From Cyclospora cayetanensis (Eukaryota; Apicomplexa; Conoidasida; Eucoccidiorida; Eimeriidae), in NCBI RefSeq assembly GCF_002999335.1, contig NW_020312247.1:62001-126000 (forward strand): DNA of 64,000 nt, in the 5' to 3' direction. The notes under the pieces were generated by a model. It made no database searches, was not told the origin of the DNA, and was given only the letters and a program-made list of their open reading frames with translations. The first letter of the stretch is position 1. Each line of letters opens with the position of its first letter. The position numbers and the translations under genes were made by a program. This document shows positions 36,501 through 47,949 of the stretch, in pieces.

Positions 36501-36737
36501 ATTCGTACGCAGACATCCCTAAGGCACCCGGCCAGCCTCTTTCAGGCTACAGAAGCGAGTGTTTTGAGCCCATTACAGATCCCTTTGGAAGCCAGAAATC
36601 GGTCATCGTTTCGCTCCACTGTACAGTCATGTTACGGGGCAGCCCGCACTTGTAGTTTTTGCACGGCTTACCAGCTTGTCAGCTGCTGCTGTTGCCCTGC
36701 TTGTGTTGGCGCTGGCGTGATACATTTGCTTGCCAAC
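33576..36737 (+). other. Gene-poor spacer
   Basis: No supported gene. It holds one copy of the dispersed repeat (about 34.8 kb). A frame beginning with an ATG at about 36491 (MQQNSYADIPKAPGQPLSG...) runs about 55 codons just before the OCRL-like gene. It could be a 5' exon of that gene or a small gene, but no splice link was found that I trust. Confidence 0.45.
34800..34960 (+). repeat. Dispersed hairpin repeat, copy 4
   Basis: Near-colinear with copy 3 (30.33-30.50 kb). Hairpin GGGTGC-ACGAACTC-GCACTC at about 34890-34909, then TAGTTCTCCCTCTCCCTTCA. Where copy 3 has GGGTGC/GTACCC this has GGGTGC/GCACTC, so the arms stay mostly paired despite base changes. Confidence 0.55.
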
Positions 36738-39700
36738 ATGGGGGATGCCGAGTTCTATCCAGAGGCTCCCCCCTCCTCGGCGTCTTCTATTCCGAAGCCT
36801 CAGCAGCAACCCGTGGAAGAAGGCGGCGAGGCAAGCCCCTCAGGCCTTCTCCGTCTGCGGAACGCAGAGAGCCCTATGCATGTGCCTTGCGCTGCTCAGC
36901 CTCCTCCTTGTGCGTCCTTGTGTGTCTTTCATGAGGCACCTAATAGTCCATCCCTCCGCATGATTATCCCCTGCACCGCGGTGTGTGCCTAGCAGTACGG
37001 GGCTGACGTGCAGACTTATTAGCTCTTGCTGGATTGCATGCGCGAGGCGCCGCCTCCACAGGCAGCGGGCTGCTGCCGGAGGAGCTGAGGTTTTCTTGGG
37101 GGGATCTTGCAGGCTTTTCCTCGCTTCTTTCCCCCTAGAGAGAGTGCACACTGCAGCTAGAACTCGGACTTGCACGTGTTTTTGCGCATGCTGCTTGCCG
37201 TTTGCTGTGTTTCTCAGACACCGCTGTTGCAGACGGCGATATCCCGGGGGGGGCGCTACTCCCCGGTAGGCAGCGCATCCTCGTGAGTGCGGCACGGCAG
37301 CTTGCATCGAGCGAGCTGCTAGTGGAAGGCCTAGACGTCTGCGCTGTGGATATTTATACCCACGCGCTGCCTCCGCCCTCCTTGCCACCTTCTATAGGGC
37401 CTATACAGGCGGAAGAGGCCTCGCCTAAGTCTCAGCACTCTCGGAGGCATGGCGTGGAGTTTTTGCGAGTTCATGCGCTTCTCCAGGCAGCCGTAGGTGC
37501 AGAGCAGGACCTAGTTGTTGTTGCGTAAGCTCCTGGCAATTCCCTGGCAGAAGGCTAGCAGCTCCTTTGCAGCCCGTGAGGCAGACGGCAGCCTGCACGA
37601 ACTTGGAGGCAAGAGAGAGTGGCAATAAGGGGGCTTGTTGTTGTTGTCTCGGCGGCACGCCGACAGAGCCCTTACCAAAGCGGTAGGGGATTTTTGCGGG
37701 CAGAGAGGCAGACAGACTCTCGAAGATTGCGCGAATTTTGGATGGGGATTGTGTTTTTGCGGGTGCGTTCCTGAGTTGCAGCCTCCACCAGGTGGACACG
37801 CGGCACAGACACGCATGGGCTGCATGTGTTGCTGCTGCCTTTGCCGCTGCGGAGGGGCAAGCGGCGGCTGCTTTCCAGATGCATCTGCTTGGTCCCAAGG
37901 CATTCTCTGCAGCAAGTGGCACGAATGCTGCTACCGCGCAGCGAAGTGCATGTCTCACCAAATACGAGCAAATCGTCCCGCTTGATGCCTGCCCGCACAA
38001 CAATCAGCTTCTCCTGGTGTACGTACACCCCAGCCATCTGCACAAGGTCACCTTGCTGAGTATTGCAAAATCGCGTCTTGGCGCTTACTGCTGCCGAGAG
38101 CTGCAGCAGAATTACACGCAGCAGTGGGGAGTCAGCTCTGCTGCTCTCGAGCGGCTTCGTGAGCAGGGGGAGCAGCGGAGGAGGCAGGAGGAGCTGCAGC
38201 AACAGCAGCAGCGGATGGACTTGTTCTTCAACTTCAGCAATTTCTTCGGGCTCGCCAATGCGGGGGAGGCGGGCAGCACGGCTTCGGCGCCAGCTGTGAT
38301 GCTGTCAGCGGATGAGACATCGCGCCTAAGGAATAATACGCCATCGGGAAGACGTCCAACATCCCCTTTGATGGGTCTAAGCAGCCATTCCAAACGGGAG
38401 GCACGGCGGCAACAGCGGCTTGACCGCCAGCGGTTGGAGGACCGCATATGTTGCAACAACACCTGCTCACTCCAGCCCAGTAGAGTGTGCAGCAGCGACA
38501 GCGGCGACGCTGGTGACTATGGATGCGGCTGCGAGGTGTACAGGGAGGTGTTTGCGTATGGGGGGGTGGCAGCGCGGCTCCTCATAGGGGCAACACCTGT
38601 GATCGTTGCCTGCATCGACCTGAAGCTGTCAGAGAGCCCCTTAGAGGTTTGCGGAAAGTCGCGTGTCTGTGTCACCTGCGGACGACAAACGCTGCAACAG
38701 GAGGAGAGTTCGGGTGCCTTAGCGGCAGGCGCAGAAGGCAGCAGCGAGCTGCATTCCTCGGAGAAGGGGGTTCTTGCAGAGCAGCGGAGAAACGCAGCAT
38801 CAGCCTGGAGGCGGCAGGTGACCCTGGCTGTGCAGCGGCAGCAGCTGCTAACAATCTTGTCCGAGTAAGGGCTGGCGCACAGCTGCGCCGCCTCGCCTTC
38901 TGTACCTCTGCATGATTTTGCCGATTTCTTTGCCGTTCTTCCAAACAATCATGTAGATTTAGTAGGGAAAGGTTTCGTGAGGCGTGTCTGTTTCTCTCTG
39001 TGTATATGTACATGCATATGTACATGCATATGTACATGCATATGTATATGTATATGCATGTATACGTATATGGATGTATATGTATGTATGTATGTATGTA
39101 TGTTTGCGTCTCTGTGTGTGGTGTCGTCTGGCGAGCCTCAGACCCTGCACGTCTCTCATGTTTCGTGGAATGCGTCAGCGCTGCCTTCTGCGTGTGCAGC
39201 CTCCGCTTTGAAACGGAGTGTGGCTGGACTTCCGCTTTGGAGCTGAAACCGCTGCTTGTTCTAGGTGCATGCCATCGAGATGTCTACGCTGGGGCGGTAC
39301 GGCAGAGTGCGCGAGACGTTGCCGCAGCAGGAGCTCTCGCTGCAAGTGAAGTTCGTCCAAATTCCGCAGCGGCAGGACGGCGGCGTCGCCTCGTAGAGCT
39401 GGAAGACTTGGGCGTCCGCACGTGCGAAGACAGGCATTTTTTCTTCTATCGCACTCCGGCAAGGGCAGGAAATCCCCTTCTGAGCATCGTTGAGGGGGGC
39501 CACGCTGCGGAGTGGAGGCGGTAAGGGGAGTCTTGCACGAGTCGGTGGAGGCATCCGCTGATGCTGTGCCGTGTATGCCGCTGCAGCCGTAGCTAGCTAG
39601 CTTGCCGTGCTGCTACGCGGTGCCGGCAAGACGCATGTGTAGTGCCTTCTGGGGGTCCTTACGGGCTCTGGCTAGCTAGCTAGCTAGCTAGCTAGCCAGC

Positions 39701-42700
39701 GGGCAGGACAGTGCAGGGCAGGGCAGGCGACTGTGCCGGCGCTGTGCTGGCATGGCGTGTGTCTAAAATGGCGTGTGTCTTGTCTTTTTGTAGACCAGCC
39801 TGGAATAGGGGGAGCGCGTTCACCGATGCTCCTTATTACCAGCGCGAAGGCGTCATTACTCGCTTCTGGCTCAGATGGATGTCTTTCCGCTTGCTCGTCG
39901 AGGCTGTCGATATGGAGCGCGTTAAGAAGCAGTGTCACGAGCTGCGGCAGATCCTGCGGGTAGCTAGCTTGTTTTCCGATATAATACATATATGTATATA
40001 TATATATATATATCTGCACATGCCCTTAACGGCGAAAAAAGGAGGCCACCAGCTGCGGAGCTCGCCAGCGCAGCGGCTCTCCGCTGTCGAGCCGGAGGGG
40101 ACCCTCGAACTCGCGCTCGTGGCAAGAGGGTGGCTGGCTGCGGTGCCTCTCACAACAACGCCACGGAATTCGTGCCTCGCTTAGCCCTTGCGGCGTGTGT
40201 GTTTCGTGTGTGTTTTTGCTGCAGCAGGAGGGCCGCTCCCTCAGCAAGCTGCTAGTAGACCCCCCTTTGCTGCAACTCCCACCTGTGCGTGCGTTCGAGC
40301 CGATGCAGCTCAAGATTTGTCTCTCGAATCCCCACGCCTCGTTGCCGACTGCTTACGCGGTGTACTGCCTCTCAGACTCAGGTAGGGCTGCGACTCGGCA
40401 GCCTCCTTGCACGGAGAGTGCGAGGGGTTTCAGAGGGGTGTACGCGCGGCAGGGGTGGGGAGCAAAATATGTATCTACGTCGAGCGCTTCGCGTGTGGAC
40501 GTAAGAAAGAGGCTGAAGATCGAGGCTTTTCGCGAGAGCGGTGCCTGTTGCTCCCCTGCAGCTGAGCTTGCCGCCGTCTCTCTCTGCGCCTCGTGAGGGT
40601 TTTTTTCCGCAGCTACCGACCAGTGTGTGGCTGTCTTCTGGGGGTGTGTTTGCCTTGCAGGCAGGTCCATCGTGCCCCTGTCGCATGTATCGTACTGGCA
40701 TGGAGCTGTCTGGCGTCGCTGGGAAGGCAGAGGCGCTGACGAGCAGCCCCTAGGCTCTGCTCGGCAGATGGTGCAATCCAGAGGCGACATGCAAGAGCAG
40801 CAACGAGAGCAGCAGCACGACATGTTGCTCCACGAGCAGCAGCGCTTACAGGATGAGGCCCGCAGCAGTGCAAGACGCCATGACATCGACTCAATGCAGG
40901 CTACGCCACGTTTGGAAAGCGGACCGTATGCAGTCACAAGCGAAAAAGACTTGGGGGCGGTGCTGCGGAGGCGAGTCCGCCTGGAGAGGTAATCGCGAGA
41001 GCCGCTTTCCCTCTCCACGGCTTGCGTTCAGACACAGGAGTCGGTCCGAGCTGCTTGCGGGGGAGGGCGTTGGACATGCTGTCACGCGTGTATGTGTCGG
41101 TAGAGCTACTGTGCGTTTCCTACGATGACTCCGCGAGCGAATGGCACCTTTCGAGGGGCTGTAGGAGCGCATTTTGCTTTCTTGTGCGTGCTTCGTGGCA
41201 GGTGGCTATTGATGGACTCGCTGCAAGGATTTTTAAGAGGCGGCGAGACGCGGGTGGTTTCCATCACGCTAAACATTCAGGAGGGCATTTACACTGCTCA
41301 CGAGCTTGCATGTGGTGTTCTGGTGATTAGATTGGTTGATTCTCGGCAGGATTTCTTCTGTTGCCTGGCGGCTTCTCTCATGCCTTCCCTGCTGGGAGCT
41401 GAGCTGCACCCTCTGGCAATGCTTGGGCAGAAGGCCCTTCTTCCGGAAGCCAGTGACCTCTCCAAAGGCAGCGGCGAGTCGTCCACAGAGGAGGGCGCTG
41501 CCGCGGCGCTAAAGTGTGCACCAGCTTTGGAGGTGACGCAAGAGGAAGAAGGGAGGGAGCTAAAGTCTTCAGCGTGCAGCCGAGGCAAGGCAGAGGACTC
41601 CAGCGAATCTAAACCCCAGCTTCCGCTACCCAAGGAGCTGTGGTGGTTGCTGATGCATCTATACAGCAAAACACAAGCAGCAGCCTCATCCGCTGAGAGG
41701 CGACGTCCTCGGAACTGTGGTGGCTGGAAGGGCGAGCTCAAGCGCAAGCATCACCCCCAAGACAGCATGACAAGAAAGGGAAGGGAAGCGTCTTCTCAGG
41801 AATCTCTACAGCGCGCTAAAAGCAGCTTCCAAAACAGGTGCACGGACGAGGATAGTGCTTGCAGCAACAGGCCTAGCAGCAGCGAAAATTCTTCCAGCGA
41901 GAGCAGCGACTTCTGCAGCTGCAGCACTTGTATGTGTAGGCGGCTGCACTTCCGAGAATCTGGCTGCCTTGGGGCAGACATCGCCGAATTCTTGAGGGCC
42001 TTTGGAGGCAACTCCCTTTCTTGGCCGTCATTTCTGTCTGGCGCAGACACGTACATGCAGCCGCAGCGGGATCCGCACGACTTCTCCTGCACTGCAGAGA
42101 CTGTTGGCGAGAACTGCGACTGCCGCGCCGTTCACGGCAGTGGCAGTCACAGATGTCGGCACGAGATGCCAGAGCGTCACGTGAGAATGATGCCCCCCAA
42201 TGCGGAGTGCGACCAAGATGGCCTCCTGGAGCGTGATGTCGCCTTCTTAAGGGCCTGTTTAGAACGAGGCGTTGCGATCCCTGAGGGCGTCGGTCTGTGT
42301 GCCGCGCTGGCGGTGAGTCTCTGCTGAGAAATCCGTTTCTTCGAGGCTGTTGCCTGTCTCCCTGGCCTTGTCGCTGCAAGCAGGGGATGCCTGTGTCATG
42401 GTTCGCAGATGTTCCCTTTGGGGACGCCTCGTGGCCAGGGAGGGGTTGAGGCTGTCTCTCGATGAAGAGCGCTGCGTGGATAGAGGGGGTTTTTAAGGGC
42501 TCCGCTTCACAGACGTGCAGCTGCCAGCGCGAGCCGTTTATGAAGCACTGTTTCTCTGCTGTGTTCGCAGCTTCTGGAGCAATGGGGCGCTACGTGCTGC
42601 TTTTTTCCCAGCGAGTTCGCAGTGCAAGACGTACAAACCGACAACCTGCACCTTTTGTGCCGTGCCATTCTTCTGTCGCTGCCTTCTGTACATGTAAGCA

Positions 42701-43340
42701 GCGCGGCAAGCCACGGGCATGCCCCATAGTCGTTCTCTTGAGGCCCCGTCCAGCTTGCTGTCGACGTAGGCTTGCTGCATAGTGTGGCTAAGGCGCTGGC
42801 AAACCTGAGGGTAGCCGAGACACGACTTCGATATTGGCGCATGTGTCAGCAAATTAAGACCGATCGGTTCTGTTCTTCCTGTTGCAGCGCAACGCCTTCA
42901 TTTCTCTGGTTTCAGCCCTGAACGCGCTGCTAAAGGCTGCAACGCAGGTGATGGGCGCCTCTATAGGCCCCGCTGGCACCGACACCCCCAATGTAGAATC
43001 CCACACTTTCCAAGCAGGTGTGTGTGATTCTGGGGTTGGAGCGGCGTGCGGCGATGAAAGAATCTGCAAAGACAACGATGGTGCAACGGTGTGCGTCGGA
43101 CACTGCCCATCTGAGGGGAGCTGTACGGCGGCTGCGTGCCAGCAAGTCGGCGAAGAAGCTTCGAAGTCTGGGGGGCACATGAGGCAGCGCGCACGGCAGC
43201 GAGTCAAATGCTTGGAAAGCCTCTGCACCCCTGAACTGTTTCGCCACGCGTTGCTGCTATGGATAGGCTCCTGGCTCATGAAGGGCTGCCGCCCAGGGCA
43301 GCGTTATGCAGTGCTCGATCATTTTATAGCGCCTGTATAG
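36738..43340 (+). CDS. OCRL/INPP5B-like protein: degenerate inositol 5-phosphatase + ASH + RhoGAP
   Basis: Ten exons: 36738-36909, 37218-37524, 37782-38864, 39200-39520, 39794-39959, 40225-40381, 40661-40988, 41202-42312, 42571-42693, 42888-43340. All phases agree; about 1,406 aa. The first junction is the least certain. Pieces align in order with human OCRL. QDLVVVALHQVD stands at the position of the IGFQELD segment, YEQIVPLDACPHNNQLLLVY at the following strands, and YGGVAARLLIG at NKGGVAVR. LLVLGACHRDV stands at WLGDLNYR and RRPAWNRGSA at the PAWCDR motif. The metal-binding Glu, the GDxN Asp and Asn and the CDR residues are therefore all replaced, so the phosphatase is probably dead. The ASH domain follows (PPVRAFEPMQLKICLSNP to GVLVIRLVDSRQDFF). 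The RhoGAP part starts PKELWWLLMHLY and has LHFRESG with an Arg (about residue 1096) at the arginine-finger position, where human OCRL has Gln. Likely role: membrane-trafficking adaptor binding Rab or Rho GTPases (inference). Confidence 0.75.
39000..39116 (+). repeat. ATGTAC/ATGTATATG microsatellite in intron 3 of the OCRL-like gene
   Basis: Repeated TATGTACATGCA units turning into ATGTATGTATG. It lies inside the intron 38865-39199. Confidence 0.85.
39669..39700 (+). repeat. (GCTA)n tetranucleotide repeat
   Basis: About seven perfect GCTA units; shorter GCTAGCTAGCTA runs lie at 39590-39604 and near 39961. They sit in, or at the edge of, introns of the OCRL-like gene. Confidence 0.85.
39984..40016 (+). 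repeat. (TA)n microsatellite in an OCRL-like gene intron
   Basis: ATACATATATGTATATATATATATATATATC-type run within the intron 39960-40224. Confidence 0.85.
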
Positions 43341-44127
43341 AGGGCCTCCCTTCATCTATGCCACGCTTACTTGCGATCTCTGCTTTAGTAACGCGTTTAT
43401 CGAATGCCAGTAGTAAGGCGCCTAAGATTGTTCTCGCCGCTTCAGCATTTGTGGATGTGCTAGAAACAAAGCCACTAGGCGATGGCTCGTGGGGCATATT
43501 ACTCAGAAAAAACTAGCCTCATGATGTACGCAGTCAATTTTTGACAGCGCCGGATGTTCGGAGGCGGGTGCGACCCCATTACTAGACGTGTGTTTCATGA
43601 GGAAACACACTGCGCGGTGCCGTGCAGAAACGCAAGTTCCGATTAGGGCGCCAGGCAGCAGGAACAGACCCCGCGTACTGGCATGCGACGGTTCCTGCTG
43701 AGCAAATGAGAAATTGAATACGTCTATTACCGCTCTACACATATGCATGCTGGGCTCCGACCCCAGTCCAATGCCTACTCCCCCTTTCTCTTGACGCAGA
43801 AAGAAAGAGGGACGTATAGGAAACCTCCCGGTACTCATCTCGCAAGAAAAAGGGAAAAAGCAAAAAGCAGGCGTCAATCGCTCCACTGCCGTGGCTGGCA
43901 GTGCTGGCGCTGTATGTATGGGCATTGTTTCTGCCGTACTGGCTACGGCAGTGTTTGCACTTTGTGCCGGAACGTGGGGTAGAAGGCGCGGGGATGGACC
44001 CGGGTGGCGTTCTGGGGTTGCTGCTGATGATTGCAGCACTGCCGCATCTCACACTTACGCTTTAGAATAGCACACATAGTCGGTGAGGAGGCTAAGCTGC
44101 AGTCAGATTTTGTCGGTTGCAGAACCT
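43341..44127. other. Spacer between convergent genes
   Basis: Lies between the 3' ends of the OCRL-like gene (+) and the pyruvate carrier gene (-), so it should hold both 3' UTRs. The frames present on both strands have no recognisable content. Confidence 0.5.
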
Positions 44128-44460
44128 TCAGGGCCGCCCGGCTGGGGTTGTTGCCGAGCCCTTTGTGGCGTTGTATCGAAGCTTCCTGCCAAGCTGCGTC
44201 AACTGGACGGCCTCGTTGCACGCGTGGCAGGCAAATAGGAGAGCGTTTCGGGGTTGAACCATGTAGGCGAAGCGCATGAAAAGCAAACTGTAAACGCATA
44301 ACACCCCCGTCATCCTCTCGCTGATGACTTCAGGGCTCTTACGCATGTCAGATAGGCCAGCAACTACGAAACCCCAGTTTGCAACCGGGCCCCAGAAATG
44401 CGTGGTGCAGCCGTAGGTGCGAAGATATGTGACGAAATTTGACCAACCGCGGCTTGCCAT
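44128..44460 (-). CDS. MPC1: Mitochondrial pyruvate carrier subunit 1-like (MPC1/BRP44L)
   Basis: Single exon, 110 aa, the usual MPC1 length. The protein forms, with MPC2, the inner-membrane complex that imports pyruvate into mitochondria. The family signature is strong: [11 protein letters not shown], then [30 protein letters not shown] and [13 protein letters not shown], covering the short transmembrane helices and the conserved loop. I chose the ATG at 44460 because the frame upstream meets a TAA without another ATG, and because MPC1 proteins begin shortly before this motif. A TATATAAG stretch lies about 100 bases upstream of the ATG, but I do not claim it as a promoter. It is the only intronless gene among the recognised ones here. 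Confidence 0.92.
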   Translation of the reverse strand: MASRGWSNFVTYLRTYGCTTHFWGPVANWGFVVAGLSDMRKSPEVISERMTGVLCVYSLLFMRFAYMVQPRNALLFACHACNEAVQLTQLGRKLRYNATKGSATTPAGRP

Positions 44461-46314
44461 TCTCTCCGCCGAGGAAGGTTTCCTAACTTTATTGCGCGAA
44501 GAATACGGGCTGTTGGTAGCAGACGATGTCACGATACCGGGCAACCCACCGCGAGGCTCTTATATAAGCGTCCCCAAAGCCAGCGCCTCTAAGCCTGCAG
44601 TTCAAAAATGAAGTGGTAGGCGGAAATCAACTGTTGAGGAAGTGGATGTCCTAGGCACCGACGGGTGTGAGGCTGAACAGAAGTATGTGAGCGCAGAGAA
44701 CATAAATGCCGGCTAAATAACCACCAAAAACATTATTAAGGCGCTGCATATAGGATATATGCATAGGGCAGACGCCTTTCTTTGCTTTGGGGTGTTGCCT
44801 TAGGGGGGCAGATAGCACATGCAGATTCCATGATGCCTTTACGCGAAACACTTCTATCCGCGTCAGTAAACACATTGGAAGTTCAAAGGTATTCTGTTTT
44901 AGAGGACAAACACAATAAGCTCGCTTCTTTCTGTCTTACCTCTAATTCGCTTGTTTGTCAGACGTGCCTCAATCTAACTCTAGTGGTGTCCCCCTAAGCA
45001 TCGCGAAGTTGTGAAAGGTGGTGCGATTGGCATTCTTCAGAACTAGGGCATTCCTTCGTACTCTGTCTTTCTGATTTAGTAGTATAAGCAGGACTCGATA
45101 GGCTAAGCAAGGAGAAACACGATCCAAGGAGCCGATACAATCATGGGGCACCTGGGCGGCTATGGCGGGGGTGTTCGTTTGCGCGCTTGATTACTGCACT
45201 TCCCTGACTGCGAGGAGACATTCGAAAAAGAATGCCAGCATCTCTACAAGAGAAGCATCACCGTGTACAGCTGAGGCTAGTAAGCCGCTGTGCACGAGGA
45301 GGTGGTCTGGTCGTAGAAGCCCAGAGACCTTTATCATGCCTCTGCTTTGTTTAAGAACTTCTATTAAAAAGTATAGTACCTATATCACAGACTACGGAAG
45401 ATGAATACATTCTGATATAGAAGACTATGATGATCCCAAATGGGGTTCACAGTCCCTACACCAGTAAGATCTTGAAAGCAAACCGAAAAGCAGACCTTTT
45501 CAGATCTATCTACAACGTACATTAAACACCTTACCGAAACTACCCTCCATCAGTACAATCCATATATGCTGTAAGCCTTCCCGGAGCTTCCACCTTGACG
45601 CCTAAAGGCAGCTTGGTTCCAGCAATGTACAAAGTCCGGCTACTGGAAGCTATAGCATGCGCCATTTTTTACGTCCAGTCTGTGCTCCTGTATCCGAGAA
45701 TTCAGACCAATGCACTTTTAAAGTTGCGAATGAGGTCACCTGCGCATTGAACAAGTCAAGATTGTTCTATGAGCAGCAAAAAGCTTATTTGTTACCGGGA
45801 GTTGACATGATGGCCCACTTAAAACACATGGTCATCTATTAATTAGAGCATTGTTTGTTCCGGTACTCCGGGCTTTGCTCAAAACTGAGTCATTACATTA
45901 CGGAAGCTAACTTTCCATGGTTTTACTTTTAATTGATCTTTTTAGTACTTCGTACGGCCAGTGGGTTCTTCGCATATACTTGTATTTGGAAGCCTCGCAA
46001 TTACGTAGGCAGTGAACGCATGTACTAGAAATAAATTAAGTAAGTCTGGAGGCCACTAGGTGAGCAGCGATATTTCGTATTTGGCATGGGTTGCTATGCT
46101 ATTTGAGCCCAAGATTATTAAAAGGGGCATCCCCAGATAGCCTTTTGGCTATAGAGTTGGCCAGCGTGAAATTCAGCGCACATAACACTAAGAAGAGAAC
46201 TGCAGAATATTTTTTACATCGAAAATCCCCTGAGTATGAAACATCCCCACATCGCTTGTTGGCAGGCATATCCCCAGCCCTAGTACCCCTGTTATTCCTA
46301 AAGGGGCAGACGTC
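44461..46314. other. Gene-poor spacer
   Basis: AT-richer sequence between two minus-strand genes. No frame has recognisable content. The left end should hold the promoter of the MPC1-like gene. Confidence 0.5.
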
Positions 46315-47949
46315 TCACATCACTCCCTTTTTCTCCTCTGCAATTGGGAGTTTGATTACCCCTTGCGTTGGCTGTTCCTGCTCCTTTTGAATGTTGGTTT
46401 CGTGTGCCTTTTCAAGCTCGAATTTGAATTGTTGCGTTTTAGTGTGCTGAGGAACGAAAGCAGCGCACACAAGCCGAGTAGCAAAACATGAAGCATGCGC
46501 CAGAAGTACCAGTAAACTATTTTAAAACGGCAAACACCGCTCCGTTATACGACGCATTGCCCGCAGTACCCCAACCAAACCACTTAACCACGCCACTGCA
46601 CGAACTGTACCAACTGCTGAAGCAATTGTACATGGGTGCCTTACATGGTTCTCAAACCTGATCGGCTGGTCGGTGAGATAGAGATCAGTGTAGTAGGAGT
46701 CAGGCTTCATCTGGTCGTAAGGGGGAGGCTCGATTGGCGTAAGAGATCCATCAGCCTCTCTAAGATAATACGTTGTGTTGTCTGATCCTCCCTGTTCCAG
46801 TGGGGACGTCGCAGCTCCACCCCCGGATGAGCGGAAGCTGCTGCTTCCTCTACCTGTATTTGAATCACGGAAGGGCCCTTCTGATGGACTGGTTGTGCTG
46901 CTGCTGTTCTGGGCTCGAGAGCTGCTACTCCCCCCCGAAGTCTGCCCTGCTGTCCTTTCAGCGGTTCCAGTGGTGCTCGGCATCCCGCTGCTCCCGCTGC
47001 CGCTAAAAGAGGGGCTAGAGGGGGTTGACTGTGTCGTTGAACCGCTGGTGCGCACCGTGGTCTGAGAGGGAGTTCTGCTGAAGGTGCCGCCGTACGGAGA
47101 CACCCCGATGCCGCTGCTGCTGCTTGCTGTTGCCCCGATACCACCACTACTTGTTGCTGCAGTGGTACTCATAGGCCTCCCCACACCGGTAGGGCCTCCA
47201 CTAGTGTAGACAACTCGACCTGACGAGGCGGAGCTGCTCATGAATGCTCTGTCCCCTGTCATTCCAGAGCTGCCCATACTGCTGCCGAACGCCGTTCCGT
47301 TTGATCCGCCGTAAGCATTGTTGGGGCTGGTGTAGCTTGTTCCGGAGGAGAGGTGACTGCCGCTGCTGCTGCTGCTGCCCCCGTACGTGGTGCTGCTAGA
47401 ACTGACATATGGCATGCTGCTGCCACTTCCCGAAGCCAGCGAGGAGGTCGAGTACGTCGGCATGGAGAGGCTGCCACCTGTGTAGGTGGTGCCCCCGCTT
47501 CCACTGCTGTAGAACGTTGTTCCACTAGTGCTGCTTGAAGGATAAGCCGCGTAGGTATCTCCACTACTAGAATACGTAGGAATAGATCTTCCGGAAAATG
47601 AAGAGGAGCCGCTATACGTGTTGCTGTAGGGCACCGTACTCGACATATATGTTGAGGTGCTTACAGGTGATCCGCTCAAACCGCTGTAGCCGGTGGTATA
47701 GCCGCTGGAGAAGTTGCGACCGCTGCCTCTGGTGCGCCAAGCCTGTAGATGCCTTGGTTCCGCGCCAGTGGCAGAGTCTTGCAGGGTTGACCCATCTGCA
47801 TGGATGGCATAGTCTCCCGTACTTCCTGAGCAGTTATCTCTCGCAGTTTCTGATTCGTAAGTGCCGATCGGAGTGTGAACTGCAGCGTTTGCTTGCACCG
47901 CACAAACGGCACAGAGCAAGACTACAAAGCAAGATACAGCGTGCCTCAT
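46315..47949 (-). CDS. Secreted Ser/Gly/Thr/Tyr-rich low-complexity protein
   Basis: Two exons: 47949-46645 and 46446-46315. The frame runs on past CAT into a GTAAGG donor. The strong acceptor CTTTCGTTCCTCAG keeps phase 0 and gives a short charged tail (HTKTQQFKFELEKAHE..., ending EEKKGVM). Total 478 aa. A signal peptide is plain (FVVLLCAVCAVQANA), so the protein enters the secretory pathway. The body, about residues 75-400, is built of Ser, Gly, Thr and Tyr with irregular SSSG, TYSSS and SGSS motifs and few charged residues. A conserved-looking segment TTYYLREADGSLTPIEP follows. Tyrosine- and serine-rich secreted proteins of coccidia (gametocyte antigens) are cross-linked into the oocyst wall, so a wall role is a guess from composition only. 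No membrane anchor is seen in the spliced form. Confidence 0.75.

Noticed and set aside
37782..39959. Active inositol polyphosphate 5-phosphatase
   Set aside because: Fold-level alignment holds but the metal-binding and catalytic residues expected in the family are not present in any frame, so I call it degenerate rather than an enzyme.
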